DNA from: DATKWV01 sp035529405
GTDB taxonomy: Bacteria > Planctomycetota > Phycisphaerae > Sedimentisphaerales > Anaerobacaceae
Assembly: GCA_035529405.1 (NCBI GenBank)
Contig: DATKWV010000160.1
Coordinates: forward strand, 1-12,276
DNA: 12,276 nucleotides
Reading direction: 5' to 3'
Part shown: positions 1-5,678 of the stretch, in pieces
Position numbering within the stretch: position 1 is the stretch's first letter
Layout of the letters: the number at the start of each line of letters is the position of its first letter
Made by a program: the position numbers and the translations under genes
Notes under the pieces: model-generated
What the model was told of the DNA's origin: nothing
Databases searched by the model: none
What the model saw: the letters and a program-made list of their open reading frames with translations, nothing else

Positions 1-135
1 TGGGAGGAACTGGCAGAGCTTATGACAGACGACAATAAGCGCAATGAAATGAGGCAGGCCTGTATGGCGATAGCGAATAGAGATGCAGCCTGTAAAATAG
101 CAGAGAAACTTATCGTGCATCGTGCACCAGGATGA
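1..135 (+). CDS. C-terminal end of a GT-B-like glycosyltransferase (partial)
   Basis: Frame 1 is open from the left edge to a TGA at 133-135 and gives the last 44 residues of a protein whose start lies outside the window. The visible segment is an acidic helix (WEELAELMTDD) followed by NEMRQACMAIANRDAACKIAEKLI. The spacing of the 'arrest, remodel, DAA, x2, IAE' end matches the C-terminal helix of GT-B glycosyltransferases such as MurG and the diacylglycerol glucosyltransferases, where it packs back on the N-terminal domain. I infer a membrane-associated sugar transferase acting in envelope synthesis. No catalytic residues are visible, so the exact enzyme cannot be named; LpxB-like or KdtA-like transferases end in a similar way. 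It is the only plus-strand gene in the left third, and the neighbouring small genes point toward it. Confidence 0.6.
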   Translation, partial: WEELAELMTDDNKRNEMRQACMAIANRDAACKIAEKLIVHRAPG

Positions 136-224
136 ACAGAAGTCGGAAGGCAGAAATCCGAAATTCTAAACTCGAAACAAACCACAGATTTACACGGATT
201 GACCGAGTAAACGCAATACGGTAT
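136..224. repeat. Intergenic stretch of degenerate repeated words
   Basis: No gene is visible. The stretch contains CCGAAATTCTAAACTCGAAAC and then ACCACAGATTTACACGGATT (181-200). The first resembles the CGAAATCCGAAAC-type words at 776-836, and the second resembles the CCACAGAGTTCACAGAC word at 1297-1313. These look like members of the same scattered low-complexity families. No terminator hairpin for either flanking gene is evident. Confidence 0.5.
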
Positions 225-389
225 TTATGGTTTGGGCGGCAGGGCCTTGCGCAACAACTCCAGCATCTGGTACTGCCAGCCGTGCAGGGTCTTTAGCTGG
301 TCTATGAGCTGTGCAGGGTCGGTCATATAATCCGGTTTTGGCTTCTCTGGCCTGCGGACGGCAGAGGTCTTAGCTTTCCGTTCAGTCAT
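225..389 (-). CDS. Small hypothetical protein, 54 aa
   Basis: An ATG at 387-389 opens a 54-codon frame ending in TAA at 225-227. The start is well supported: AAGGAG lies on the minus strand eight bases upstream (TAAGGAG-TATAAAAG-ATG). The protein starts basic and proline-rich (TERKAKTSAVRRPEKPKPD). It ends in an amphipathic stretch, DPAQLIDQLKTLHGWQYQMLELL, that could form one helix and dimerise or bind a partner, and then KALPPKP. There is no signal peptide or membrane segment. It lies 28 bases downstream of the helix-turn-helix gene at 418-684, so the two are probably co-transcribed and may act together. I do not recognise the family, and the role is unknown. Confidence 0.6.
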   Translation of the reverse strand: MTERKAKTSAVRRPEKPKPDYMTDPAQLIDQLKTLHGWQYQMLELLRKALPPKP

Positions 390-417
390 CTTTTATACTC
401 CTTAAAGCAGCAGGTAT

Positions 418-684
418 TCAGCGCTTAAAACTGCGCCTGCGGCGCTTGGGGCGGGCGGTTGCAGGTACGGCGTTTTTAAGGGCAGGCCAGCTTTCCGGGA
501 TGGGAATATTGTGCGCAGTCATAAAACGGGCAAGTTCCGCTATAGGGATACGCCTGTCCATACTGCCGGGGATGCGGTAGCCGGCAAGAAGGCCGGTATC
601 GAACCATTTGGAAACCATACGCGGGGCAACGTTGCAGATTTTGGCAACATCGCGCGTCGTCAAAACGTTATTTCCTTTTGCCAT
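418..684 (-). CDS. Small excisionase/MerR-type helix-turn-helix DNA-binding protein
   Basis: This is an 88-residue DNA-binding protein. Residues 8-33 (LTTRDVAKICNVAPRMVSKW plus FDTGLL) form a MerR/excisionase-type helix-turn-helix. The wing follows as GYRIPGSMDRRIPIAEL (35-51), and a helix, ARFMTAHNIP, comes after it. This order is typical of the BldC/HTH_17 group. The tail is proline-rich and very basic (KRRRRSFKR), probably for non-specific DNA contact. The frame can be extended to a TTG at 702, but the ATG at 682-684 with GGAGG eleven bases upstream (696-700) is the better start. Similar short proteins are, from memory, common in planctomycetes. It may regulate its own operon with the 54-aa gene downstream. 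A recombination-directionality role is possible, but no integrase is visible. Confidence 0.75.
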   Translation of the reverse strand: MAKGNNVLTTRDVAKICNVAPRMVSKWFDTGLLAGYRIPGSMDRRIPIAELARFMTAHNIPIPESWPALKNAVPATARPKRRRRSFKR

Positions 685-708
685 AACTTCTTGAACCTCC
701 AAAACAGC

Positions 709-836
709 CGCAGACTATTCGTCGCTCGTCGCTCGTCGCTGGTGACTCGTGACCGAAATCAGAAAACAGAAGTCCGAAATCCGAACCACGAAATCCGAAA
801 CAAGTCCGAATATTCAAAATACAAAATCCGAAATTA
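709..836. repeat. Tandem GTCGCTC units and CGAAATCCGAA-type word array
   Basis: From about 719 the sequence runs through repeated seven-base units (CGTCGCTCGTCGCTCGTCGC, then TGGTGACTCGTGACC). After this come several copies of a word like GAAATCCGAA or AAGTCCGAA (769-836), interrupted by AATATTCAAAATACAAAATC. The array sits just upstream of the helix-turn-helix gene on its 5' side. Frames through it in either direction give only the translated repeat (for example FGFRGSDFGLLFSDFG), so it is not coding. The remaining bases, 837-960, hold two CCCGGG copies (898-903 and 926-931) that could pair, but no gene. Confidence 0.65.
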
Positions 837-964
837 AGAGCTTCCTGGGCCTCAAGAGTTAAAACTCCAGTTCTCAAGGCGCGCCGAACCGTCAGGCCCG
901 GGAAGCCGCTTCGCCGAGAAAGAACCCGGGTACTCGGCATTTATTTGGTTCTATATCGCGGCAG

Positions 965-1237
965 GCCCCAAAAGAAAAAGAGCACCGCCGCAATCACGCT
1001 TGGTCGGGGGCTGGAACCCCTTCACAGACGCGAAAGCAAACGATGCTCTTTCTATAGACTTCATACTGGAGCACCGTAGCTTTGTGCAAAAAAAAGCACA
1101 ATAAGCTGACGGTGCTCTTCGTATAAACGAAGAGCACCGAGCTTTCCAAACGTTCTGTGAATACTACTTTCCAGCTTTGACCAAAACGTCTGAAATCTCA
1201 GTGATTCACTTTTTTGGCCGGGATTTCTCCCCGGCCA
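965..1237 (-). ncRNA. Candidate structured non-coding RNA
   Basis: Read on the minus strand, the segment would begin with a 7-bp hairpin (GGCCGGG, loop, CCCGGCC; 1216-1236). It then has an imperfect duplicated 20-base motif (1173-1192 AGCTTTGACCAAAACGTCTG and 1140-1157). Next is a perfect 12-bp hairpin (1110-1139) and a long imperfect hairpin around eight As/Ts (1069-1117). It ends in a domain closed by an 11-bp stem, 1041-1051 with 977-987. That stem pairs fully on the minus strand by one U-G wobble but has a C-A mismatch on the plus strand, so it favours minus-strand RNA. The stem is followed by UUCUUUU, like an intrinsic terminator. A weak promoter lies at 1244-1272. I recognise no Rfam family. 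The alternative is a palindromic mobile or REP-like element. The structure is seen; transcription is inferred. Confidence 0.35.
1110..1139. repeat. Perfect 12-bp inverted repeat (hairpin)
   Basis: CGGTGCTCTTCG at 1110-1121 and CGAAGAGCACCG at 1128-1139 are exact reverse complements separated by TATAAA. The left arm can instead pair with 1069-1087, so the hairpin is one of two competing folds. It sits inside the candidate RNA at 965-1237. Confidence 0.9.
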
Positions 1238-1243
1238 GACTGT

Positions 1244-1272
1244 ATATTAAGGGATACTCTATCGGGATGCAA
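1244..1272 (-). promoter_or_regulatory. Possible weak sigma70 promoter upstream of the candidate RNA
   Basis: On the minus strand a TTGCAT hexamer (1267-1272) and TAATAT (1244-1249) are separated by 17 bases. Each matches the consensus only in part. A start about seven bases downstream would fall near 1237, exactly where the GGCCGGG hairpin begins, and this is the main reason for listing it. Confidence 0.25.
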
Positions 1273-1294
1273 GAAAAAAAGAAAAAAATTTTTA

Positions 1295-1391
1295 GCCACA
1301 GAGTTCACAGACGCCGTCCTGAGCGCACCCGAAGGAGAACACAGAGGGAATAATTGGTAACTGGTGATTGGTTAAATGGCAAATGGTGATT
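1295..1391. repeat. CCACAGAG-type and TGGTAACTGGTGATTGG-type word array
   Basis: The sequence reads GCCACAGAGTTCACAGACG (1296-1314), then GAGAACACAGAGGG (1335-1348), then AATTGGTAACTGGTGATTGG with further variants to 1391. The words are degenerate copies of short phrases and no credible gene covers them. The last part is the inverted partner of 2011-2034. Bases 1392-1519 hold nothing else that I can identify. Confidence 0.55.
1356..1379 (+). repeat. Left copy of a 24-base imperfect inverted repeat
   Basis: This 24-base segment matches the reverse complement of 2011-2034 at 21 positions. The two copies flank the 96-aa orphan gene at 1520-1810. Both are made of TGGT(A/T)A-type words, so chance or slippage origin is possible, but the long-range match is direct. 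Confidence 0.6.
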
Positions 1392-1519
1392 TACGGAGAG
1401 GGTAAAGCAAACAGCGGATAGCGCGTAGGAAATCGGCGCGCGTTGTTCGGTCGCGCAGCTCGTGGGGTATGTCCTCTCATATTGTTTTCTTGTGCATGAG
1501 GGCGGACACACTGACAGAA

Positions 1520-1810
1520 TTAAAGGCCCTGACCCTTCAAAATCTCTTCGCATTTGGTTGGAGTAACATCATACAGCAGGTAAAACCCTTTTTTCTTTGT
1601 CGAGGCATTCGTTACTAATTGAAGAACTACATATTGAGCGCCCCTGTAACCATCAAGGTTCGGGTTAGAAGTTGGGAAGTTTGGCCCGTTAGCTCCCAAA
1701 AATCGAAGTTGATTTGTTCCAAAGAGTTGCTGGTATTTTTCAAATGTAAGCTGGCACCTCGGATTCCCACTTGGAAGTGTGCCTTTCGCCACATACCAAA
1801 TATTTGCCAT
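1520..1810 (-). CDS. Orphan hypothetical protein, 96 aa
   Basis: An ATG at 1808-1810 is preceded on the minus strand by AGGGAG at eight bases, giving a 96-residue protein that ends in TAA at 1520-1522. An in-frame TTG two codons earlier is less likely. The protein begins ANIWYVAKGTLPSG. It has an N-terminal part with LTFEKYQQLFG, a middle Asn/Pro/Gly-rich stretch (GANGPNFPTSNPNLDGYRG), then a hydrophobic strand pair (AQYVVLQLVTNAS and KKGFYLLYDVTP) and CEEILKGQ at the end. No signal peptide or membrane segment is seen. The balanced composition, ribosome binding site and upstream promoter-like hexamers support a real gene. It stands alone, is flanked by an inverted word array and has no functional context. 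I do not recognise the family. Confidence 0.6.
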   Translation of the reverse strand: MANIWYVAKGTLPSGNPRCQLTFEKYQQLFGTNQLRFLGANGPNFPTSNPNLDGYRGAQYVVLQLVTNASTKKKGFYLLYDVTPTKCEEILKGQGL

Positions 1811-1857
1811 AGTCAAATCTCCCTAAAATAATAATCTCTACCGCTTTTTACACCACA

Positions 1858-1886
1858 ATGTTATTTTGGCGGAAATAAAATATCAA
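1858..1886 (-). promoter_or_regulatory. Putative promoter of the 96-aa gene
   Basis: On the minus strand TTGATA (1881-1886) and TAACAT (1858-1863) are separated by exactly 17 bases. A start near 1851 would give a leader of about 40 bases before the ATG at 1810, with AGGGAG near its end. This is a consensus match only. Confidence 0.35.
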
Positions 1887-2010
1887 CGAAAAACATCGAA
1901 TTCTTGATTGGCGAAACTCAGAATTCCGCTAACCGCACTACAATATTCCCAAAACCGCTTTTTTTCAAGCAAAAACGGAATTTTCCTGATTCTTTCAATT
2001 AACCATTTAA

Positions 2011-2034
2011 CCAATTAACCACTCACCAATTACC
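2011..2034 (-). repeat. Right copy of the 24-base imperfect inverted repeat
   Basis: This is the reverse complement of 1356-1379 with three mismatches. It is part of a longer word array (1996-2039: CAATTAACCATTTAACC and similar). The surrounding stretch 1887-2110 contains no gene that I can see. Confidence 0.6.
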
Positions 2035-2110
2035 ATTTAGCTGCCAGCTACAGTTACGGTCTGCTCGGTGCAGTTAAGGTAACGGCCGTATGCAAACACA
2101 ATAACATTTT

Positions 2111-2152
2111 TTGCCGCGGCCTGCCGGCAATTTAAATTTGCGGCAATTTTTT
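2111..2152 (+). terminator. Hairpin with T-tract between the word array and mrdA
   Basis: TTGCCGC (2111-2117) pairs with GCGGCAA (2140-2146), and an inner alternative pairs GCCGGCAA with TTTGCGGC across TTTAAA. Six Ts follow at 2147-2152, so the intrinsic-terminator orientation is the plus strand. For mrdA, which ends at 2184 on the minus strand, the hairpin is followed by As rather than Ts and could only act as a factor-dependent or weak stop. Its T-tract direction would instead block antisense transcription into mrdA. Confidence 0.35.
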
Positions 2153-2183
2153 GTTTTGGGGCGGTTCAAAATGGGGGGCTGGT

Positions 2184-4223
2184 TCAGTTTGGCCGGCCGA
2201 TACAGCCGGCTTCGATGGCAAAGGCGATGATGTCCCTTGCCAAAGGCGCCGCGTCACTGGAGCCGTGCCGGCCGCCCTCGACAATAACCGCAAGAGCAAT
2301 CGCCCTGCCGGTGCTGTCCTCGGCAAAGCCGGCAAACCAGGCGTTGGAAGGGCTTTCGGTTGAGCCGGTCTTGCCGTAAACATTCACCCCCCTGGCGGCA
2401 AAACCGGAATACGCAAACTGCTCGTGCGCAGTTCCGCCATACTCGTTTACGACGGCCCACATACCGTCGCGAATCAGCTGGGTAGTCTGCGGGGAGACAC
2501 CAAGAGTAACTTCGGGGTGCGGATTTTCGGTATCATTCAAGAAAAGGCGGGGAGTTTTGTATATGCAGCCTCTTGCGATAGCGGCCATAGCGTTTGCGAC
2601 CTGTAAGACAGCTACCCGAAGCGTTCCCTGGCCAATGCCGAATAATCTTTTTTCGCGATTTTCGAGCGGAAACCGCTGTGGTGTGAAAACAGCATCCTTG
2701 TCAACAGCCGCCGACGAGATAAGGCCGGCAACCTGTCTTAAATTCCGGGCGGCGGCAACAGCCGGTAATTCGTCAGCAGGGTACAGTGTTTCGCGGCCGT
2801 AGCCAAAACTGAAAAGCCACTGCTGCAGGACGGGTGCATCTATGCGGTCTGCTAAATGTGAAAAGTAGATGTTGCAGCTTCCTTTGACGGCGTTGCGGGC
2901 ATTGTTGGGCGATTTATCATCGTGGCCGATATGATACCTGTTATACACCCAGCAATTGGGCCAGCTCCGCGGGGCAGGCTGGGCGGGACAGCTTATAATT
3001 TCATCGGGGCCGATTGCGCCTGTTTCAAGGCCGGCAATGAGAATCAGCGGCTTAATAACCGAACCGGGGGGATAGTGTTTGTTGATTGCGCGATTGCGCA
3101 GCGGCTCGTTAGGGTCATTTGCATAAACGGCATAATCATACCTGACACGATTCAAATCAAAAACAGGCAATGAAACAAGGGCAAGAATATCAGCGGTGTC
3201 AACATCAATAACAACAACCGAGACGGGTGCTTTGCAGTTTGTATTCTGTTTGCAATCAAGCAGATAGCGTTCAATTCGTTGCTGAAGCTCGATGTCAAGT
3301 GTCAGGCAGACGTCGGTTCCGAATTCGATGTCGGTACGGTCAATCAGTTCATTGTCAATATCGTAAACTTCGCGGCCTGTTCTGCCCCGCAGCAGCGCAT
3401 CACAGACATATTCGACACCGTCTTCGCGTCCGTAAAGCTGGTCGGGGACATAATCGGTGGGGTCATTCTCAGAATCAGGCCCAGTATCCTGCGGCTGTTT
3501 TCCAGGCCCGACCCAGCCGATAATCTGGGCGGCGGCGGTATTGTAAGGATAGACCCTGTTTGCTTTCGGCATGATACGGACATATTGGGTATTCATAAAC
3601 TCAAGCTGAGCGGTGAAAATATCGTCGTCGGTTTTCAGTTCAAGCAAAGGCCAGGCGCGGTGCATTTCGGCAATATCGACAGCGGCAGCCAAAAGCAGTT
3701 TTCCGTTGTCGTCGGCCTGTACATAAGGCGACTGATTCCTCGCAGCGGCAAGATGTGCCCGCAGGTTCCATATACGGTTATTTACAGATTCAATTCTCTG
3801 CTGTACCTGCGCTGGTTCGAGACCGAAGCAGGTGCATTTATCAATTATCTGCCGGAGAATCTGAAGTTTTTCCTCAATTTCGGTTTTGGTTTCCGTAACA
3901 GCGGTATAGGGTTCTTTTTTTTCGGCTGCTGCAAGCAGTCCGGCGCTGCAAACGCGCTGGTCGGCAAAAGAAGTCAGCTGGTAGTCGATGCACAACTCAA
4001 AGACAGGTTCGTCAACGGCCAGTACACGACCATTACGGTCGATTATCCTGCCTCGTACGGTCTTGAGGGGCCGAATAAGGCTTCTGTGGGATTTCAAATC
4101 GGCGATTTGCCGGCGGTAAAATGAGTCGGAAACCAGCTGCATCTGCACAAGACGCACAAGGCAGACCAGCAGCAAAAAAACGCTCAGCAGAACAAAGATT
4201 TTAATTCTTCTATCGTAAGTCAT
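2184..4223 (-). CDS. mrdA: Penicillin-binding protein 2, elongation-specific peptidoglycan transpeptidase
   Basis: This is the D,D-transpeptidase that cross-links peptidoglycan during lateral wall growth; it works in the periplasm with RodA and the MreBCD scaffold. The 679-residue protein has a short basic start, one membrane anchor (about residues 9-29, FVLLSVFLLLVCLVRLVQMQ) and the PBP dimerisation region that opens VRGRIIDRNGRVLAVDEP (57-74). The transpeptidase domain follows: the nucleophile motif YPPGSVIKP with Ser388 and Lys391, SCN at 449-451, a GIGQG turn at 529-533, and KTGS at 618-621. All catalytic residues are present. It is somewhat longer than the E. coli protein, with extra sequence at about 95-215. 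The ATG at 4223 places the anchor correctly, although no clear Shine-Dalgarno is visible. It lies 39 bases after mreD and closes the operon. RodA is not adjacent. Confidence 0.93.
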   Translation of the reverse strand: MTYDRRIKIFVLLSVFLLLVCLVRLVQMQLVSDSFYRRQIADLKSHRSLIRPLKTVRGRIIDRNGRVLAVDEPVFELCIDYQLTSFADQRVCSAGLLAAAEKKEPYTAVTETKTEIEEKLQILRQIIDKCTCFGLEPAQVQQRIESVNNRIWNLRAHLAAARNQSPYVQADDNGKLLLAAAVDIAEMHRAWPLLELKTDDDIFTAQLEFMNTQYVRIMPKANRVYPYNTAAAQIIGWVGPGKQPQDTGPDSENDPTDYVPDQLYGREDGVEYVCDALLRGRTGREVYDIDNELIDRTDIEFGTDVCLTLDIELQQRIERYLLDCKQNTNCKAPVSVVVIDVDTADILALVSLPVFDLNRVRYDYAVYANDPNEPLRNRAINKHYPPGSVIKPLILIAGLETGAIGPDEIISCPAQPAPRSWPNCWVYNRYHIGHDDKSPNNARNAVKGSCNIYFSHLADRIDAPVLQQWLFSFGYGRETLYPADELPAVAAARNLRQVAGLISSAAVDKDAVFTPQRFPLENREKRLFGIGQGTLRVAVLQVANAMAAIARGCIYKTPRLFLNDTENPHPEVTLGVSPQTTQLIRDGMWAVVNEYGGTAHEQFAYSGFAARGVNVYGKTGSTESPSNAWFAGFAEDSTGRAIALAVIVEGGRHGSSDAAPLARDIIAFAIEAGCIGRPN

Positions 4224-4262
4224 ATTGCTGTTTTCGGCGATTGGAGGGCAATAAGATTAACA

Positions 4263-4760
4263 TCAGCGGCCACCGAAGCGGCGAGTTTTTATACGCATGC
4301 ACCAGGCCAAAGGCAAGAACAAAAAGGGGCCCAGCACGGCAGAATAGACGGCGGTGCCGAAAATAACGGTGTAAGTCGATGCCGGGGCATACTGGCCCTT
4401 AAACAGGCTCAGCAAGTGCATCAAAAGACCGACCAGAAAGCCGGCAACAAATATCACAAGGGCCTGATAGGGCATTTTTCTGATGGCGATAATGTTGTGC
4501 AGATGCGCAAGCAGGGTTCCGCAAAGGCCGAAACCAAGCATGCCCGGGCCCATCACCGGACCAACGAGGTCGGCGGCAAAACCAACAGCGAAAGAGGCAA
4601 TTATGGCATCGAAAGTGTTGAAATATGTGGCAAAGAAAACCAGGGCAATCAACAGCAAATCAGGCCTGATATTCAGGGACGTAACGGCGGCAATCTCAAG
4701 GAAACCTGCCTGCAGAACGGTCAAAAGCAGGATAAGGGCTGCGAATCTGAGCCAACGCAT
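4263..4760 (-). CDS. mreD: Rod-shape-determining membrane protein MreD
   Basis: MreD is the polytopic membrane part of the elongasome and links MreC and MreB to the wall enzymes. The 165-residue product is almost entirely hydrophobic, with about five to six membrane segments. The first begins at RWLRFAALILLLTVLQAGF. The motif NIRPDLLLIALVFFATYF (31-48) and the GFAADLVGPVMGPGMLGFG turn (60-78) are the usual MreD signature of a PDL motif followed by a Gly-rich G..D...... stretch. The protein ends in the basic tail RIKTRRFGGR, expected in the cytoplasm. The start is the ATG at 4758-4760, with AAGGA a few bases upstream. The position between mreC (13 bases upstream) and mrdA is the canonical order and supports the call more than the weakly conserved sequence does. 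Confidence 0.9.
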   Translation of the reverse strand: MRWLRFAALILLLTVLQAGFLEIAAVTSLNIRPDLLLIALVFFATYFNTFDAIIASFAVGFAADLVGPVMGPGMLGFGLCGTLLAHLHNIIAIRKMPYQALVIFVAGFLVGLLMHLLSLFKGQYAPASTYTVIFGTAVYSAVLGPFLFLPLAWCMRIKTRRFGGR

Positions 4761-4773
4761 TTTATGTCCTTAA

Positions 4774-5577
4774 CTATGGCTGGGGATTCATTATAATCAC
4801 GGCCACGCTGGTTAAATTCCGCAAATCACAAACAGGTGCAACGGTAATATCCCAGACAGAAGGATTCTGGTCGTTTCTGCGGCACTGCTGTACACGGCCA
4901 ATGATTACAGGCGCATCGAGAAAACCGGGTTTTGCCCGGGCGTTTATATTATCACCCGGGCGAATGGGCTGTTTTATATCAATCATGTGAATTGCGGCCT
5001 TATTCGAGCCTGCACCTTCCATTACGCGGGCTATGTCAAGTCCGGCAACGCTAACGGCTATTTTTGAGGTCGGGTCGGTAAATAATTTGACCTGCGAGGT
5101 GCGCGCGGAAACTTCGGATATTATTCCGACAATGCTGTTGTCACTGAGCACAAACTGCCCGGCGGCCAGGCCGTCATCGACACCGCGGTTTATAATCAAC
5201 TGACCCTGCGAAGCATCGACGGCAGCGGTAACAACTTCCGCAGGGACTAATTTTGCACCTTCAAGAGCAAATCTGTTGCGCAATCCGGAAAGTTTTTCGA
5301 CCCTGCGGTGCTCCTGGTAAAGCTGTTCGGCCAGGTTTACAAGATGGTTCTGGACCTTGTCGTACTCTCTGCGGGACACCACGTCGTTAAGCGGCTGCTG
5401 TATACGCGCAGAAAGCGAGGCGTTTCGACCCATTTTCAAAGGCCAGCGGAGAATATGAGCGAACAGCAACTGCAGATTACCTGTGAGGTTTTCGGGAGCA
5501 ACAAAAAAAATAAGACTTCCCAGTGTCAACCAGGTGAACAAAATCCGTTTGGAGATTCTGACTCGCTTCCGTGCCAT
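4774..5577 (-). CDS. mreC: Rod-shape-determining protein MreC
   Basis: MreC is the periplasmic scaffold that activates PBP2-RodA. The 267 residues comprise a basic start (ARKRVRISKR), one membrane anchor (about 11-28) and a coiled-coil linker (about 65-105, from DKVQNHLVNL through RRVEKLSGLRN). A beta-rich C-terminal part (about 110-262) contains the family motif GQLIINRGVDDGLAAGQFVL, then SIVGIISEVSARTSQVKLFTD and VIIGRVQ. It is slightly shorter than typical MreC and lacks a long C-terminal tail. The ATG at 5575-5577 is fixed by an in-frame stop five codons upstream. No Shine-Dalgarno is present, and a TATAAA lies only 11 bases before the ATG, so a very short leader is conceivable. It follows mreB by 101 bases. 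Confidence 0.93.
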   Translation of the reverse strand: MARKRVRISKRILFTWLTLGSLIFFVAPENLTGNLQLLFAHILRWPLKMGRNASLSARIQQPLNDVVSRREYDKVQNHLVNLAEQLYQEHRRVEKLSGLRNRFALEGAKLVPAEVVTAAVDASQGQLIINRGVDDGLAAGQFVLSDNSIVGIISEVSARTSQVKLFTDPTSKIAVSVAGLDIARVMEGAGSNKAAIHMIDIKQPIRPGDNINARAKPGFLDAPVIIGRVQQCRRNDQNPSVWDITVAPVCDLRNLTSVAVIIMNPQP

Positions 5578-5678
5578 CAGGTAAGAAATTTATAAAGTCA
5601 AACACAAATAGTGCGAACGTGGAGGGTATGAACAAATATTCGGTGATTACAGTGTTACAAATTCCGCGCTGCGTTTTT

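Noticed and set aside
709..836. The repeat region as a possible CRISPR array
   Set aside because: The units are 7-13 bases, degenerate and without uniform spacers, and no cas gene is present.
668..940. A 90-codon minus-strand frame overlapping the start of the helix-turn-helix gene
   Set aside because: It translates the CGAAATCC-type repeat and GTCGCTC units and has no Shine-Dalgarno before its ATG.
1005..1021. A T-arm-like GGGG-TTCCAGC-CCCC on the minus strand, suggesting a tRNA
   Set aside because: No acceptor stem, anticodon arm or D-arm fits around it, and the T-loop lacks the expected purine. It is better read as an inner hairpin of the candidate RNA.
951..1064. A 37-aa minus-strand frame inside the candidate RNA
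   Set aside because: It lacks a Shine-Dalgarno and its codons are explained by the stem structures. It is kept in mind only if the RNA proves to be translated.
1211..1240. The GGCCGGG hairpin as an intrinsic terminator
   Set aside because: The T-tract precedes the hairpin on the plus strand, and an A-tract follows it on the minus strand, so it has the wrong polarity for either direction.
1305..1553. An 82-codon minus-strand frame
   Set aside because: It is a translation of the repeated words (for example NQSPVTNYS) and has no ribosome site. It also overlaps the 3' end of the better-supported 96-aa gene.
3279..4124. A 281-codon plus-strand open frame
   Set aside because: It is fully antisense to mrdA, whose catalytic motifs are intact, and its translation has no recognisable domain. 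It is a codon-composition shadow.
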